Source: JBBSUQ01 sp964389755
GTDB lineage: Bacteria > Bacteroidota > Bacteroidia > Flavobacteriales_D > Crocinitomicaceae
DNA length: 64,000 nt
Assembly (NCBI GenBank): GCA_964389755.1
Contig: CAYMEW010000020.1
Coordinates: forward strand, 1 to 64,000
Reading direction: 5' to 3'
Below are positions 1 through 8,201 of the stretch, one piece after another. Each line of letters begins with the position of its first letter. Position 1 is the first letter of the stretch. The translations under genes were made by a program, and so were the position numbers. The notes under the pieces were generated by a model. It did not search any database, was not told the DNA's origin, and worked only from the letters and a program-made list of their open reading frames with translations.

Positions 1-671
1 TTTTTTGCCTACTTTTTTTGGCAATGAAAAAAAGTAGGATACAATAAGTTGATATCAGGAAAAACCGCTCTTTCGAAGCCCTTATGCTTTAACTACAATC
101 CCTCCCTCTGTATCTCCCTCATCGAGGGAGAGCAAACAAACCCTAAACCAGTCCAACGCGAACGCATACACGTAATCCCACTTTGCAGCAACTTCATAAA
201 CGCTATAAGCTTTACTCCGAAGCAATCCGCGTGTACTTTGCAAGGTCGCCTTTTTCAAAAAGTAAGCAAAGCGAACTGAAGAACGGGCACCGCGAAGTAG
301 CTCCGAAGGAGATCACTGAAGCGGTCGTTCCTTCAGGAACGGAGCGCAGCTTATTGAAAACAGCGACGAGCTTTCTTTTGCATCCTTTTCTTTCGCGGAG
401 AAAGAAAAGAATGACCTCGCAAGCGCAGCTTGCAATACACTTAAACAAACAATTTCTAATAAGTCTTTTCAAGGATCCTAGATACGAGCTTTCTTTTTCT
501 AATCAAAAGCAGTGCTTTTTCTTCTTTTGCGGAAGAGAATCTGCCAGTGGTCGATTCGAAGACCAAGCGATAACGCCGGGAGAAAAGAATGACCTGGCAA
601 GCGCAAGCTTGCAATAATCTTAAACAAACAAACACCCCATGCATTCTGCCAGAAATCTCCTCCCTAAAAAA
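1..671. other. Non-coding repeat-rich edge region
   Basis: I see no convincing gene here. The stretch holds hairpins and homopolymer tracts. One hairpin pairs 8-19 with 27-38 (CCTACTTTTTTT against AAAAAAAGTAGG). Others are built from CTTTTCTTTC/GAAAGAAAAG (about 385-410) and GTTCCT/AGGAAC (about 328-342). Open frames on both strands are low-complexity and carry no domain. The lipoprotein gene on the minus strand ends at its right edge. Confidence 0.6.
366..632. repeat. Two degenerate direct repeats with internal palindromes
   Basis: Two imperfect copies lie at 366-452 and 484-632. Each begins with ACGAGCTTTCTTTT. Each ends with AAAAGAATGACCT, a GCAAGC-GCA(A)-GCTTGC palindrome (419-433 and 597-612), and CTTAAACAAACAA. 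The interiors differ in length, so these look like decayed copies of an intergenic repeat family rather than a recent duplication. Confidence 0.55.
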
Positions 672-1130
672 CTACTCCTTCACATACCGAAACCACATGG
701 TCTTCTGCTCGCCTTCGAGTTTCCCCGAAATACGGGCCAGCAGCGAATCACCCTTCCGCTCGTACGCAACTTCCTGCGGAAAGTCGTGCTCATTGTTCCC
801 AAACACGATCTGCCCTTCACTGCGATGAGTTTCCTGAAATCGGATCACACGCTTATCGTTCTGTTCTTCCACCAGTGCACTTAGCGTGGCCAGACCGTCC
901 TGATCGCTTCTAATGCTAAGCGTTTCGACAAGCGTACTGTCAGTTCCTGAAACATAATGAGAAAATCCCTGTAAACTATCACCGCTGCAATGCCAACGCT
1001 CTGAGATCGAATAAGTGCCATGGTCCTGTTTCCACGACCCCTCGAACCAACTAAGCGCCTCGCAGGTCTTTTCGTTTCCCGAACAGGAGGCCAGTGCAGC
1101 TACAACTACAAAAGGAAGAAGTTTTCTCAT
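672..1130 (-). CDS. Lipoprotein, DUF6265-like
   Basis: 152 aa. The N terminus MRKLLPFVVVAALASCSG is a lipoprotein signal with a lipobox cysteine near residue 16, so the protein is probably anchored in the periplasm or outer membrane. Two sequence features recall DUF6265: an early LSWFEGSW segment and a late FGNNEHDFPQEVAYERKGDSL segment, which fits the family pattern of a buried HDFPQ motif followed by a strand. The fold is likely a small lipocalin-like beta barrel, and the function is unknown. It is divergent from fumarylacetoacetase and stands alone. Start is the ATG at 1128-1130. Confidence 0.75.
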   Translation of the reverse strand: MRKLLPFVVVAALASCSGNEKTCEALSWFEGSWKQDHGTYSISERWHCSGDSLQGFSHYVSGTDSTLVETLSIRSDQDGLATLSALVEEQNDKRVIRFQETHRSEGQIVFGNNEHDFPQEVAYERKGDSLLARISGKLEGEQKTMWFRYVKE

Positions 1131-1193
1131 ATTAAACGCGAATTGGATACTGCAATAATACGGCTTTTCAGATGCTGTTTGACGGCAAATTCC

Positions 1194-1201
1194 TAAATTT
1201 G
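1194..1201 (+). promoter_or_regulatory. Putative -7 box TAAATTTG for fahA
   Basis: Perfect match to the Bacteroidota TAnnTTTG element, 36 nt before the fumarylacetoacetase ATG. I do not see a well-spaced -33 TTG. Confidence 0.45.
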
Positions 1202-1237
1202 TGTAAACGAATCAAAAAACAGTAAAAGCAACACATA

Positions 1238-2512
1238 ATGGCAATTCCTGCAAATGATCCCCGGCTCAGAAGTTGGGTCGAAGTACCCTCAAACAGCGAT
1301 TTCCCGATCCAGAACCTTCCCTTCGGTATCTTTCGTACCGCGAACCTCAGTCCGCGACCCGGAAGCCGTATCGGCGACTTTGTGATCGACCTCAAAGCAC
1401 TCTACGTGCTCGGGTACTTCGAAAACATGAGCTTCTCGGCAGAAGACTTTGCCTCGGAATACCTCAATCCGCTCATGAAGAACGGTAAAAAGGGAATCCG
1501 CGACCTCAGGAACCGACTTTCCAAACTGTTTTCGGCAGAACATGACGATCTGCGAAAGAATGAACATCACGTCAACCAGGTACTTATCCCTGTGGATCAG
1601 GTGACCATGTCCATGCCCGTTCAGGTAGGAGATTACACCGATTTCTATTCTTCCCGCGAACACGCAACAAACGTTGGTACCATGTTCCGCGACCCCAATA
1701 ATGCCCTGCTTCCCAACTGGCTCTGGCTTCCTGTCGGATACCACGGACGCGCAAGTTCGGTGATCATTTCAGGACAGGAGATCCACCGCCCGAAAGGACA
1801 GACGAAACCGGATCCGGAAAAACCTCCGGTATTCGGACCTTCGCAACGGCTCGACTTCGAACTCGAAATGGCCTTTGTAACCTTTGACGGAAAACCCCTC
1901 GGAGACTCCATCTCAACAGCGGAAGCAGAAGATTACATTTTCGGGCTCTGCCTCTTTAACGACTGGTCTGCCCGCGACATTCAGACCTGGGAATACGTAC
2001 CACTCGGGCCATTTCTTGCCAAGAACTTCGCATCTTCGATCTCTCCGTGGATCGTTACCCTCGACGCACTCGAACCGTTCCGCACCAACACACCGGAACA
2101 GGATCCCAAAGTGCTCGACTACCTGCAGTTCAGCGGTGAAAAATCGTATGACATCAACCTCGAGGTATTCATCCGGCCCGACAACTCCGAAGAAACACCG
2201 ATCGCACACTCGAATTTCAAATACATGTACTGGAACATGGCCCAGCAACTCGCACACCATACCGTGAACGGATGTAATGTACGTGCAGGAGACCTCATGG
2301 GTTCAGGTACCATTAGCGGCCCGACACCCGACTCTTACGGTTCCATGCTCGAACTGGCCTGGAAAGGAACCAAACCGCTCAAACTCAAAGACGGTAGTGA
2401 ACGCAAGTTTATCGCGGATAACGACACGGTGATCATGCGTGGCTATTCGGAAAAAGACGGCATCCGTGTCGGTTTCGGCGAAGTGAGTACACGCGTGCTG
2501 CCCGCAAAATAG
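1238..2512 (+). CDS. fahA: Fumarylacetoacetase
   Basis: 424 aa, the usual length for the two-domain eukaryote-like enzyme. It hydrolyses fumarylacetoacetate to fumarate and acetoacetate, the last step of tyrosine/homogentisate degradation, in the cytosol. Visible family signatures are SREHATNVGTMFR (catalytic His and a metal-binding Asp just upstream), GRASSVIISGQEIHRPKGQ, the metal ligands in FELEMAFV, NDWSARDIQTWEYVPLGPF, and GSGTISGPTPDSYGSMLEL near the C terminus. No other tyrosine-degradation gene is visible nearby. The rel gene follows 9 nt downstream on the same strand, so the two may be co-transcribed. Confidence 0.96.
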   Translation: MAIPANDPRLRSWVEVPSNSDFPIQNLPFGIFRTANLSPRPGSRIGDFVIDLKALYVLGYFENMSFSAEDFASEYLNPLMKNGKKGIRDLRNRLSKLFSAEHDDLRKNEHHVNQVLIPVDQVTMSMPVQVGDYTDFYSSREHATNVGTMFRDPNNALLPNWLWLPVGYHGRASSVIISGQEIHRPKGQTKPDPEKPPVFGPSQRLDFELEMAFVTFDGKPLGDSISTAEAEDYIFGLCLFNDWSARDIQTWEYVPLGPFLAKNFASSISPWIVTLDALEPFRTNTPEQDPKVLDYLQFSGEKSYDINLEVFIRPDNSEETPIAHSNFKYMYWNMAQQLAHHTVNGCNVRAGDLMGSGTISGPTPDSYGSMLELAWKGTKPLKLKDGSERKFIADNDTVIMRGYSEKDGIRVGFGEVSTRVLPAK

Positions 2513-2521
2513 AACGACTGA

Positions 2522-4792
2522 ATGAGTACGACACCTGATTTTCCGAACATAGATCTCGAAAAGGAACGGAAGGAGATCCTCAATGCCTTTAAAGGACTGC
2601 TGCGCGCTACCAAGAACAGGACCCGCGAAGATTCCCGGCAGATCAGGAAAGCCTTCGATATTGCCCTCGAAGCACATAAAGATATGCGTCGCAAATCCGG
2701 CGAACCGTACATCTATCACCCGATCGCCGTGGCACGCATCTGCGCCGAAGAGATCGGGCTCGGGGCAACCGCTATTTCCTGCGCACTCCTCCACGATACT
2801 GTCGAGGATACCCACATTACCCTGCAGGATGTCGAAGACCTTTTCGGAGAAAAAGTACGGAAGATCATTGACGGACTTACCAAAATACCGGAAGTATTCG
2901 ACGAAAATGCCTCTATACAGGCCGAGAACTTCCGGAAAATGCTGCTCACCATATCGGATGATATCCGCGTGGTGCTCATCAAACTCGCCGATCGCCTGCA
3001 CAACATGCGAACACTCGGAAGCATGCGCCCCGACAAGCAACTCAAAATCGCATCGGAAACGCGCTTCCTCTACGCACCGCTGGCACACCGGCTAGGACTC
3101 TATTCGATCAAAAGTGAACTCGAAGACCTCGCGCTCAAATACACCGATCCGGAGATCTATCACGAGATCGAATCCAAGCTGAAATCCACGCAGGACGCGC
3201 GAAATCGCTTTATTCGGCGCTTTATGATGCCGATCCGGGAAGCATTGCAGAATGACGGCTATTCCTTTGATATCAAGGCGCGGACCAAGTCCATTTCCTC
3301 CATTCACCGGAAGATGAAACAAAAGGGAATTCCCTTTGAAGAAGTTTACGACGTATTCGCCATTCGGATCATCCTCAATACACCGGTCGAAATGGAGAAA
3401 TCCGACTGCTGGAGAGTATACAGTATCGTCACCGACTTTTACCAGCCCAGCCCCGACAGGCTCCGCGACTGGGTAAGTACACCCCGTGCCAATGGCTACG
3501 AATCGCTTCACACCACTGTGATGTCGCCACAGGGAAAATGGGTCGAAGTGCAGATCCGCTCCAAACGCATGGATGAGATCGCCGAAAAAGGACTCGCAGC
3601 ACATTACAAATACAAAGAATCCAAGAATGAAGATACCAGCTTCGACCGTTGGATAGCTGAGATCAGGGACCTGCTCGAGAACCCGGACAGCAACGCACTT
3701 GACTTCGTCAACGAGTTTAAGCTTAACCTCTTTAACGAAGAGATTTACCTCTTTACACCCAAAGGAGATCTGCGCGTGCTGCCCATCGGCTCCACCATCC
3801 TCGATTTTGCCTACGACATTCACACCGACATCGGCGATCGCTGTATCGGTGCAAAGGTGAATAATAAACTCGTGCCCCTCAGCTACGAACTGCAAAGCGG
3901 TGAACAGGTCGAGATCATTACGTCGAGCAAGCAAAAGCCTAACGAGGAATGGCTGCGTTTCGTAGTTACCGCACGTGCCCGGCAAAAGATCAAATCGTCC
4001 CTGAACGAGGAGCGTAAACAGATCGCTCTCGATGGGAAAGAGATCCTCGAACGCAAGTTCCGTCAGCACAACATCCGTTTCACGGCAGAGAACATTTCCT
4101 TTCTCGAACGCTTTTACGCAATGCCTTCGGCTACCGAGCTCTATTTCAGGATCGCCAAGGGCAAGATCGACCTGACCAAACTCCGGGAGATTGAAAATGT
4201 CAATGGGGTACTGCAGATCGAGAAGAAACAACCTTCCTCGAGGAGGAAATCAGGCGGAAAACCCGCTCCCGATCCGAAGACCGATACACTGATCATCGGG
4301 GAGAGTTACGGCGATTTCGAATACCGGATGGCCAAGTGTTGCAACCCCATTCCGGGAGATAAAGTGTTTGGTTTCATTACCATAAACGAAGGGATCAAGA
4401 TTCACCGTACGACTTGTCCCAACGCCGAACACCTCATGTCGAAAATGGCCTACCGCTGCATCAAAGCACGCTGGAAAAACCAGGAACTCGTCGAACGCAT
4501 TGCGGCGATCAAGATCTACGGTTTCGATAATGTAGGTCTTGTGAACAGGCTCACGGAGATCATCTCCAATCAGCATCACGTGAACATGAAGTCCATTTCC
4601 TTTGAGACCGACGACGGGATTTTCGAAGGAAGCATCAAAGTACTCGTATACGATACTGAACACCTCGACCAGCTCATGCGTAAATTCGAGCTCGTGGAAG
4701 GTGTACAACGCGTGGAGCGCTGGATCACCAGGGAAGAAGAAACAGACGACGAGCGGGAAGACGATTATCAGCCGTTTTCGCGCCATAATTAA
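2522..4792 (+). CDS. rel: Bifunctional (p)ppGpp synthetase/hydrolase (Rel/SpoT)
   Basis: 756 aa long-form RSH protein that makes and degrades the alarmone (p)ppGpp. Domain order is an HD hydrolase (about 50-200, intact HDTVEDT and RLHNMRTLGSM), a synthetase (about 240-360, with RLRDWVSTPRANGYESLH), TGS (about 400-465, beginning NEEIYLFTPKGDLRVLP), a helical/zinc-finger-like part with CCNPIPGD, and a C-terminal ACT domain (about 665-740). Both active sites look intact, so a bifunctional Rel is expected. The C terminus is acidic. It is followed after 7 nt by the DEAD-box helicase gene, which suggests co-transcription. Confidence 0.96.
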   Translation: MSTTPDFPNIDLEKERKEILNAFKGLLRATKNRTREDSRQIRKAFDIALEAHKDMRRKSGEPYIYHPIAVARICAEEIGLGATAISCALLHDTVEDTHITLQDVEDLFGEKVRKIIDGLTKIPEVFDENASIQAENFRKMLLTISDDIRVVLIKLADRLHNMRTLGSMRPDKQLKIASETRFLYAPLAHRLGLYSIKSELEDLALKYTDPEIYHEIESKLKSTQDARNRFIRRFMMPIREALQNDGYSFDIKARTKSISSIHRKMKQKGIPFEEVYDVFAIRIILNTPVEMEKSDCWRVYSIVTDFYQPSPDRLRDWVSTPRANGYESLHTTVMSPQGKWVEVQIRSKRMDEIAEKGLAAHYKYKESKNEDTSFDRWIAEIRDLLENPDSNALDFVNEFKLNLFNEEIYLFTPKGDLRVLPIGSTILDFAYDIHTDIGDRCIGAKVNNKLVPLSYELQSGEQVEIITSSKQKPNEEWLRFVVTARARQKIKSSLNEERKQIALDGKEILERKFRQHNIRFTAENISFLERFYAMPSATELYFRIAKGKIDLTKLREIENVNGVLQIEKKQPSSRRKSGGKPAPDPKTDTLIIGESYGDFEYRMAKCCNPIPGDKVFGFITINEGIKIHRTTCPNAEHLMSKMAYRCIKARWKNQELVERIAAIKIYGFDNVGLVNRLTEIISNQHHVNMKSISFETDDGIFEGSIKVLVYDTEHLDQLMRKFELVEGVQRVERWITREEETDDEREDDYQPFSRHN

Positions 4793-4799
4793 AGACACT

Positions 4800-6020
4800 A
4801 TGAAATTTTCAGATTATCCCCTGGCAGACGTCCTGCACGGAGAATTGGCTGAACTCGGCTTTCGCAAACCGACAGATATCCAGTTTAAGGCCATCAAACC
4901 GATCATGGACGGCGAAGATGTATTTGCGATAGCACCCACCGGAACCGGTAAAACAGCGGCGTTTGCCATTCCGGTCGTGAATCATTTGTTGCGTCGTAAG
5001 CCGCGAAAAGAAGGTATTCGTTGCCTTATCATGGTGCCGACACGCGAACTCGCGCAACAGATCGGGCTCGTCTTTCAGCAACTTACACGTAAAACGAAGA
5101 TCAAAACACTGGCCCTGCTTGGAGGTGTGGAACAGGAATCCCAGATCAATGCCCTCAAAAAAGGCATCGACGTGCTCATAACCACACCCGGCCGCATGTT
5201 CGATCTCATTCACCAGGGATACATCGACGTTTCAACCGCCGAATTTCTCGTACTCGACGAAGCGGATCTCATGCTGAGCCTCGGTTTCAGCAAGGACATC
5301 AAGGACGTTATTCGCCTGCTTCCCAAAAAGAGACAGACCCTCTTCTTTTCCGCAACAATTTCCAAGAAGATCAAGTCGCTGGCCTACGATATTGTACGCG
5401 ATGCCATTCGTATCCAGATCGCGCCGAAGAACCCGGTTGCAAAGAACGTGCATCATGCCGTGGCATTTGTGGAAATGGACGACAAACGCTTTTTCCTGGA
5501 GAACCTGCTCAAAGAATTCGAAGATTACAAATACATCGTATTCGCGCGTACCAAAGTACGCGTGGACCGCGTGGTAGCCGCTATGGAACGGGTACAGATC
5601 CATGCCGAAGGACTTCATGGCGGAATGGATCAAAAGGCGCGTTTTGAAACCCTGCGTCGTTTTCGCGACGGGGAGAACCGCGTTTTGGTGACCACAGACG
5701 TCGCAGCTCGCGGAATCGATATTCCCAACGTTGATTACGTGGTGAACTACGACCTTCCGGATGACCCCGAAAATTACGTACACCGTTGCGGACGGACGGG
5801 AAGGGGGACCCAGACCGGGCAGGCACTTTCCTTCTGCAGTGAACAGGAAAAACCCCTGCTCGTCGAGATCGAAACATATACCGGTGAAGACATCGAGGTC
5901 TATGAAATCACCCGTGACGACTATTCGGCCATCCTCGACGATTCGGAAGACGGTTCCTACGACTGGAAAAAACTCCTCGACGAGACCAACCGCACCGACG
6001 GAACCGAAGATTCCTGGTAA
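4800..6020 (+). CDS. DEAD-box ATP-dependent RNA helicase
   Basis: 406 aa from the ATG at 4800, chosen because it gives the family N terminus (MKFSDYPLADVL). Helicase motifs appear in order: Q motif PTDIQFKAI, Walker A APTGTGKT, PTRELAQQ, TPGRM, DEAD (VLDEADLM), SAT, HGGMDQKAR, TDVAARGIDI and HRCGRTGR. The C-terminal tail is short and acidic, unlike the basic RGG tails of many DEAD proteins. It is a cytosolic RNA-remodelling enzyme (ribosome assembly or RNA decay); the exact subfamily cannot be told from sequence alone. It lies 7 nt after rel. Confidence 0.93.
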   Translation: MKFSDYPLADVLHGELAELGFRKPTDIQFKAIKPIMDGEDVFAIAPTGTGKTAAFAIPVVNHLLRRKPRKEGIRCLIMVPTRELAQQIGLVFQQLTRKTKIKTLALLGGVEQESQINALKKGIDVLITTPGRMFDLIHQGYIDVSTAEFLVLDEADLMLSLGFSKDIKDVIRLLPKKRQTLFFSATISKKIKSLAYDIVRDAIRIQIAPKNPVAKNVHHAVAFVEMDDKRFFLENLLKEFEDYKYIVFARTKVRVDRVVAAMERVQIHAEGLHGGMDQKARFETLRRFRDGENRVLVTTDVAARGIDIPNVDYVVNYDLPDDPENYVHRCGRTGRGTQTGQALSFCSEQEKPLLVEIETYTGEDIEVYEITRDDYSAILDDSEDGSYDWKKLLDETNRTDGTEDSW

Positions 6021-6120
6021 TACCTTGAATCATACCGTACATAATTTCATCTTCAACGAGGGATGAACAACTGATCTTATTCTTGGAATCCAAACACTTT
6101 GGTAAATTTCGAAAATAGCT

Positions 6121-6150
6121 GTTTTTATCCGTTTTTAGCCGTTTTTAACG
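6121..6150. repeat. Three 10-bp GTTTTTAnCC-type repeats
   Basis: GTTTTTATCC, GTTTTTAGCC and GTTTTTAACG stand head to tail with a 10-bp period. The last unit also forms the left arm of a small CCGTT/AACGG hairpin. Confidence 0.6.
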
Positions 6151-6218
6151 GTTATAACGCTTATTATAAGTGTTTGAAAATCAGTTCTTAATCGTTTAAA
6201 AAGTATTCCGACTGTATT

Positions 6219-6262
6219 GCACAAGTATAGCATCAGTATAGTAACGGTATAGCACAAGTATG
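6219..6262. repeat. Four 11-bp GnAnnnGTATA repeats
   Basis: GCACAAGTATA, GCATCAGTATA, GTAACGGTATA and GCACAAGTATG are four contiguous 11-bp units. The period is about one helical turn. There is no divergent promoter here, because the flanking genes converge. Confidence 0.65.
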
Positions 6263-6333
6263 GATAGTGTATTATTTGTGAATATTTTAACGCTTAAATC
6301 ACCAGACCGTTCCTTGTAATCCTAAAATGGTTT

Positions 6334-7647
6334 TTAAAGGATGTTCACCTCCCGTTCCAGCATGATCCCAAAGCGCGCATAAACGTCGTCCAGGATGTCC
6401 TGCGACAATTGCAATACACTCTTGCCGTCCGCTTCGCCGTAATTGACCAAAACAAGTGCCTGGCGGTCGTGTACGCCGCAGGCTCCGGAGCGCTTGCCTT
6501 TCCAGCCGGACTGTTCAATCAGCCAGCCCGCCGGTACTTTTACATGCGCCTCATCCACCGGGTAGGAAGGTATTTCCGGGAAATCGGGCAATAAGCGTTC
6601 ATAATGCGCTCGCGGAACGACCGGGTTCTTAAAGAAACTGCCCGCATTCCCGAGTTCGGCCGGGTCCGGTAGTTTACTCCGGCGAATAGCGATCACCGCG
6701 TTGCTCACGTCTTTCGGCCCCGGATTACCGATGCCCATTGTTTCCAGTTGCTGGGCGATAACCCCGTAAGAAGTGTGCAGTTCCGGGGTTCTCCGAAGTT
6801 CATAAGTGACATCCAGGATAATGTACTGCCCCTTCAGTGCGCGTTTGAAAACACTTTCGCGGTAGCCGAAAGCACAGGCCTCGCGGTCAAAAGAATCGAC
6901 TCTTCCGCTTTCGATATGCAGCGCGCGCAGGGAATGAAAAACATCCTTGATCTCTACCCCGAGTTCGGCCGGGTCCGGTAGTTTACTCCGGCGAATAGCG
7001 ATCACCGCGTTGCTCACGTCTTTCGGCCCCGGATTACCGATGCCCATTGTTTCCAGTTGCTGGGCGATAACCCCGTAAGAAGTGTGCAGTTCCGGGGTTC
7101 TCCGAAGTTCATAAGTGACATCCAGGATAATGTACTGCCCCTTCAGTGCGCGTTTGAAAACACTTTCGCGGTAGCCGAAAGCACAGGCCTCGCGGTCAAA
7201 AGAATCGACTCTTCCGCTTTCGATATGCAGCGCGCGCAGGGAATGAAAAACATCCTTGATCTCTACCCCGTATGCACCAATATTCTGCATGGGACTCGCA
7301 CCCACATTTCCCGGAATTAACGAAAGGTTCTCCAGCCCGTACCAGCCCTGCTCAAGCGTGTGAAGTACAAAACGGTGCCAGTTCTCGCCCGCACCAGCTG
7401 TCACGTAAACCACATCACCCGGCCCGTTCGTATCACGGATGCCGCAGATCTCGTTCTTTAATACAAGCCCTCCGAAGTCACCGGTAAACAGGATATTACT
7501 GCCGCCACCGAGTACGAGCAGTTCCTTGTCGCGGTTCGCTGTGAGCAACTCGCGCAGGCCCTCTACATTATTGAAGGACGCAAACCACCGCGCATGGACA
7601 TTCATGTGAAAAGTGTTCAGTTGACGAAGGTTCTTATTTTGCTCCAT
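6334..7647 (-). CDS. murB: UDP-N-acetylenolpyruvoylglucosamine reductase with internal duplication
   Basis: 437 aa from the ATG at 7645-7647 (a GTG lies 9 nt upstream). MurB reduces UDP-GlcNAc-enolpyruvate to UDP-MurNAc with FAD and NADPH in cytosolic peptidoglycan synthesis. FAD-binding (LVLGGGSNILF), GNVGASPMQNIGAYGVEIKD and the catalytic Ser loop GSFFKNPVVP are present. The frame is about 100 aa too long because residues about 126-229 are repeated exactly at about 229-332 (VEIKDVFHSL to LPDPAEL). Removing one 309-bp unit leaves a normal 334-aa enzyme. The duplication is in frame. As written, the fold would probably be disrupted, so an assembly error should be considered first. Confidence 0.9.
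   Translation of the reverse strand: MEQNKNLRQLNTFHMNVHARWFASFNNVEGLRELLTANRDKELLVLGGGSNILFTGDFGGLVLKNEICGIRDTNGPGDVVYVTAGAGENWHRFVLHTLEQGWYGLENLSLIPGNVGASPMQNIGAYGVEIKDVFHSLRALHIESGRVDSFDREACAFGYRESVFKRALKGQYIILDVTYELRRTPELHTSYGVIAQQLETMGIGNPGPKDVSNAVIAIRRSKLPDPAELGVEIKDVFHSLRALHIESGRVDSFDREACAFGYRESVFKRALKGQYIILDVTYELRRTPELHTSYGVIAQQLETMGIGNPGPKDVSNAVIAIRRSKLPDPAELGNAGSFFKNPVVPRAHYERLLPDFPEIPSYPVDEAHVKVPAGWLIEQSGWKGKRSGACGVHDRQALVLVNYGEADGKSVLQLSQDILDDVYARFGIMLEREVNIL
6649..7270. repeat. Perfect 309-bp tandem duplication inside murB
   Basis: The sequence of 6649-6961 recurs at 6958-7270 with no mismatch that I can find. The copies share a 4-bp junction (CCCG, 6958-6961). Unit length is 309 bp (103 codons), so the reading frame is kept. 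Perfect identity points to a very recent event or an assembly artefact. Confidence 0.9.
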
Positions 7648-7775
7648 GGATTGCACCGCTTTTGTGTTTGCCTCAAAATTAGTAAATAAATGCCGCAGGT
7701 CCTTGCGGGATTATGAACAGCTTGTTTTTGATTAAATGCTGGCTATTTTTCACGATTGAACGTACCTTTACAGGC

Positions 7776-8201
7776 ATGTTAAAGAAAGTAGATCTGGAGA
7801 AAGTAAATGCACTTTCCCGCAACACCCTTATGGAAGTACTCGGCATTCGTTGTACGGAGATCGGGGATGATTACGTGGTGGCGGAAATGCCGGTGAACGC
7901 AGCAACGCATCAACCGCTCGGGCTTTTGCACGGAGGTGCCAGTGCCGCACTTATCGAAAGCATCGGATCCATGGGGTCGACCTTGCTGCTCGATCTCGAA
8001 AAGGAAGTCCCGGTGGGCCTGGAGATCAATGCAAACCACATTGCAGGCGTGCGTGACGGAAATGTACGCGCGATCGGGAAGATCGTGCATGCAGGCAAAC
8101 GAACCCACCTGTGGCAGGTCGATATCACGCACCTCGAATCCGGTAAACTGGTTTGTACAGGGCGCCTCACGGTCATGGTAATTCCCCGGAAAAATGGCTG
8201 A
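7776..8201 (+). CDS. menI: Hotdog-fold thioesterase, MenI-like
   Basis: 141 aa from the ATG at 7776, the start giving the family N terminus (MLKKVDLEKVNALSRNTLMEVLGI). This is a PaaI/YdiI-type hotdog thioesterase. The motif LGLLHGGASAALIESIGSMG carries the HGG and catalytic acidic residue of this group. It overlaps the isochorismate synthase gene by 8 bp and is followed by menD, so its most likely role is 1,4-dihydroxy-2-naphthoyl-CoA hydrolase in menaquinone synthesis. That role is inferred from context, because the fold alone is promiscuous. Confidence 0.8.
   Translation: MLKKVDLEKVNALSRNTLMEVLGIRCTEIGDDYVVAEMPVNAATHQPLGLLHGGASAALIESIGSMGSTLLLDLEKEVPVGLEINANHIAGVRDGNVRAIGKIVHAGKRTHLWQVDITHLESGKLVCTGRLTVMVIPRKNG

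Larger units (their letters stand above)
6021..6333. other. AT-rich intergenic region between convergent genes
   Basis: No gene is seen between the helicase and murB, which converge here. The stretch holds two short phased repeat blocks (listed separately), a CCGTT-TTT-AACGG hairpin (about 6139-6151) and a CTTATTATAAG palindrome (about 6160-6170). Confidence 0.6.

Noticed and set aside
183..617. 144-aa open frame in the left edge region
   Set aside because: It runs through decayed repeats and hairpins, is low-complexity, and has no recognisable domain or ribosome binding site.
6334..7647. Novel two-module MurB architecture
   Set aside because: The repeated part is perfect at DNA level and cuts across the domain, so it is a duplication event or artefact and not an evolved domain pair.
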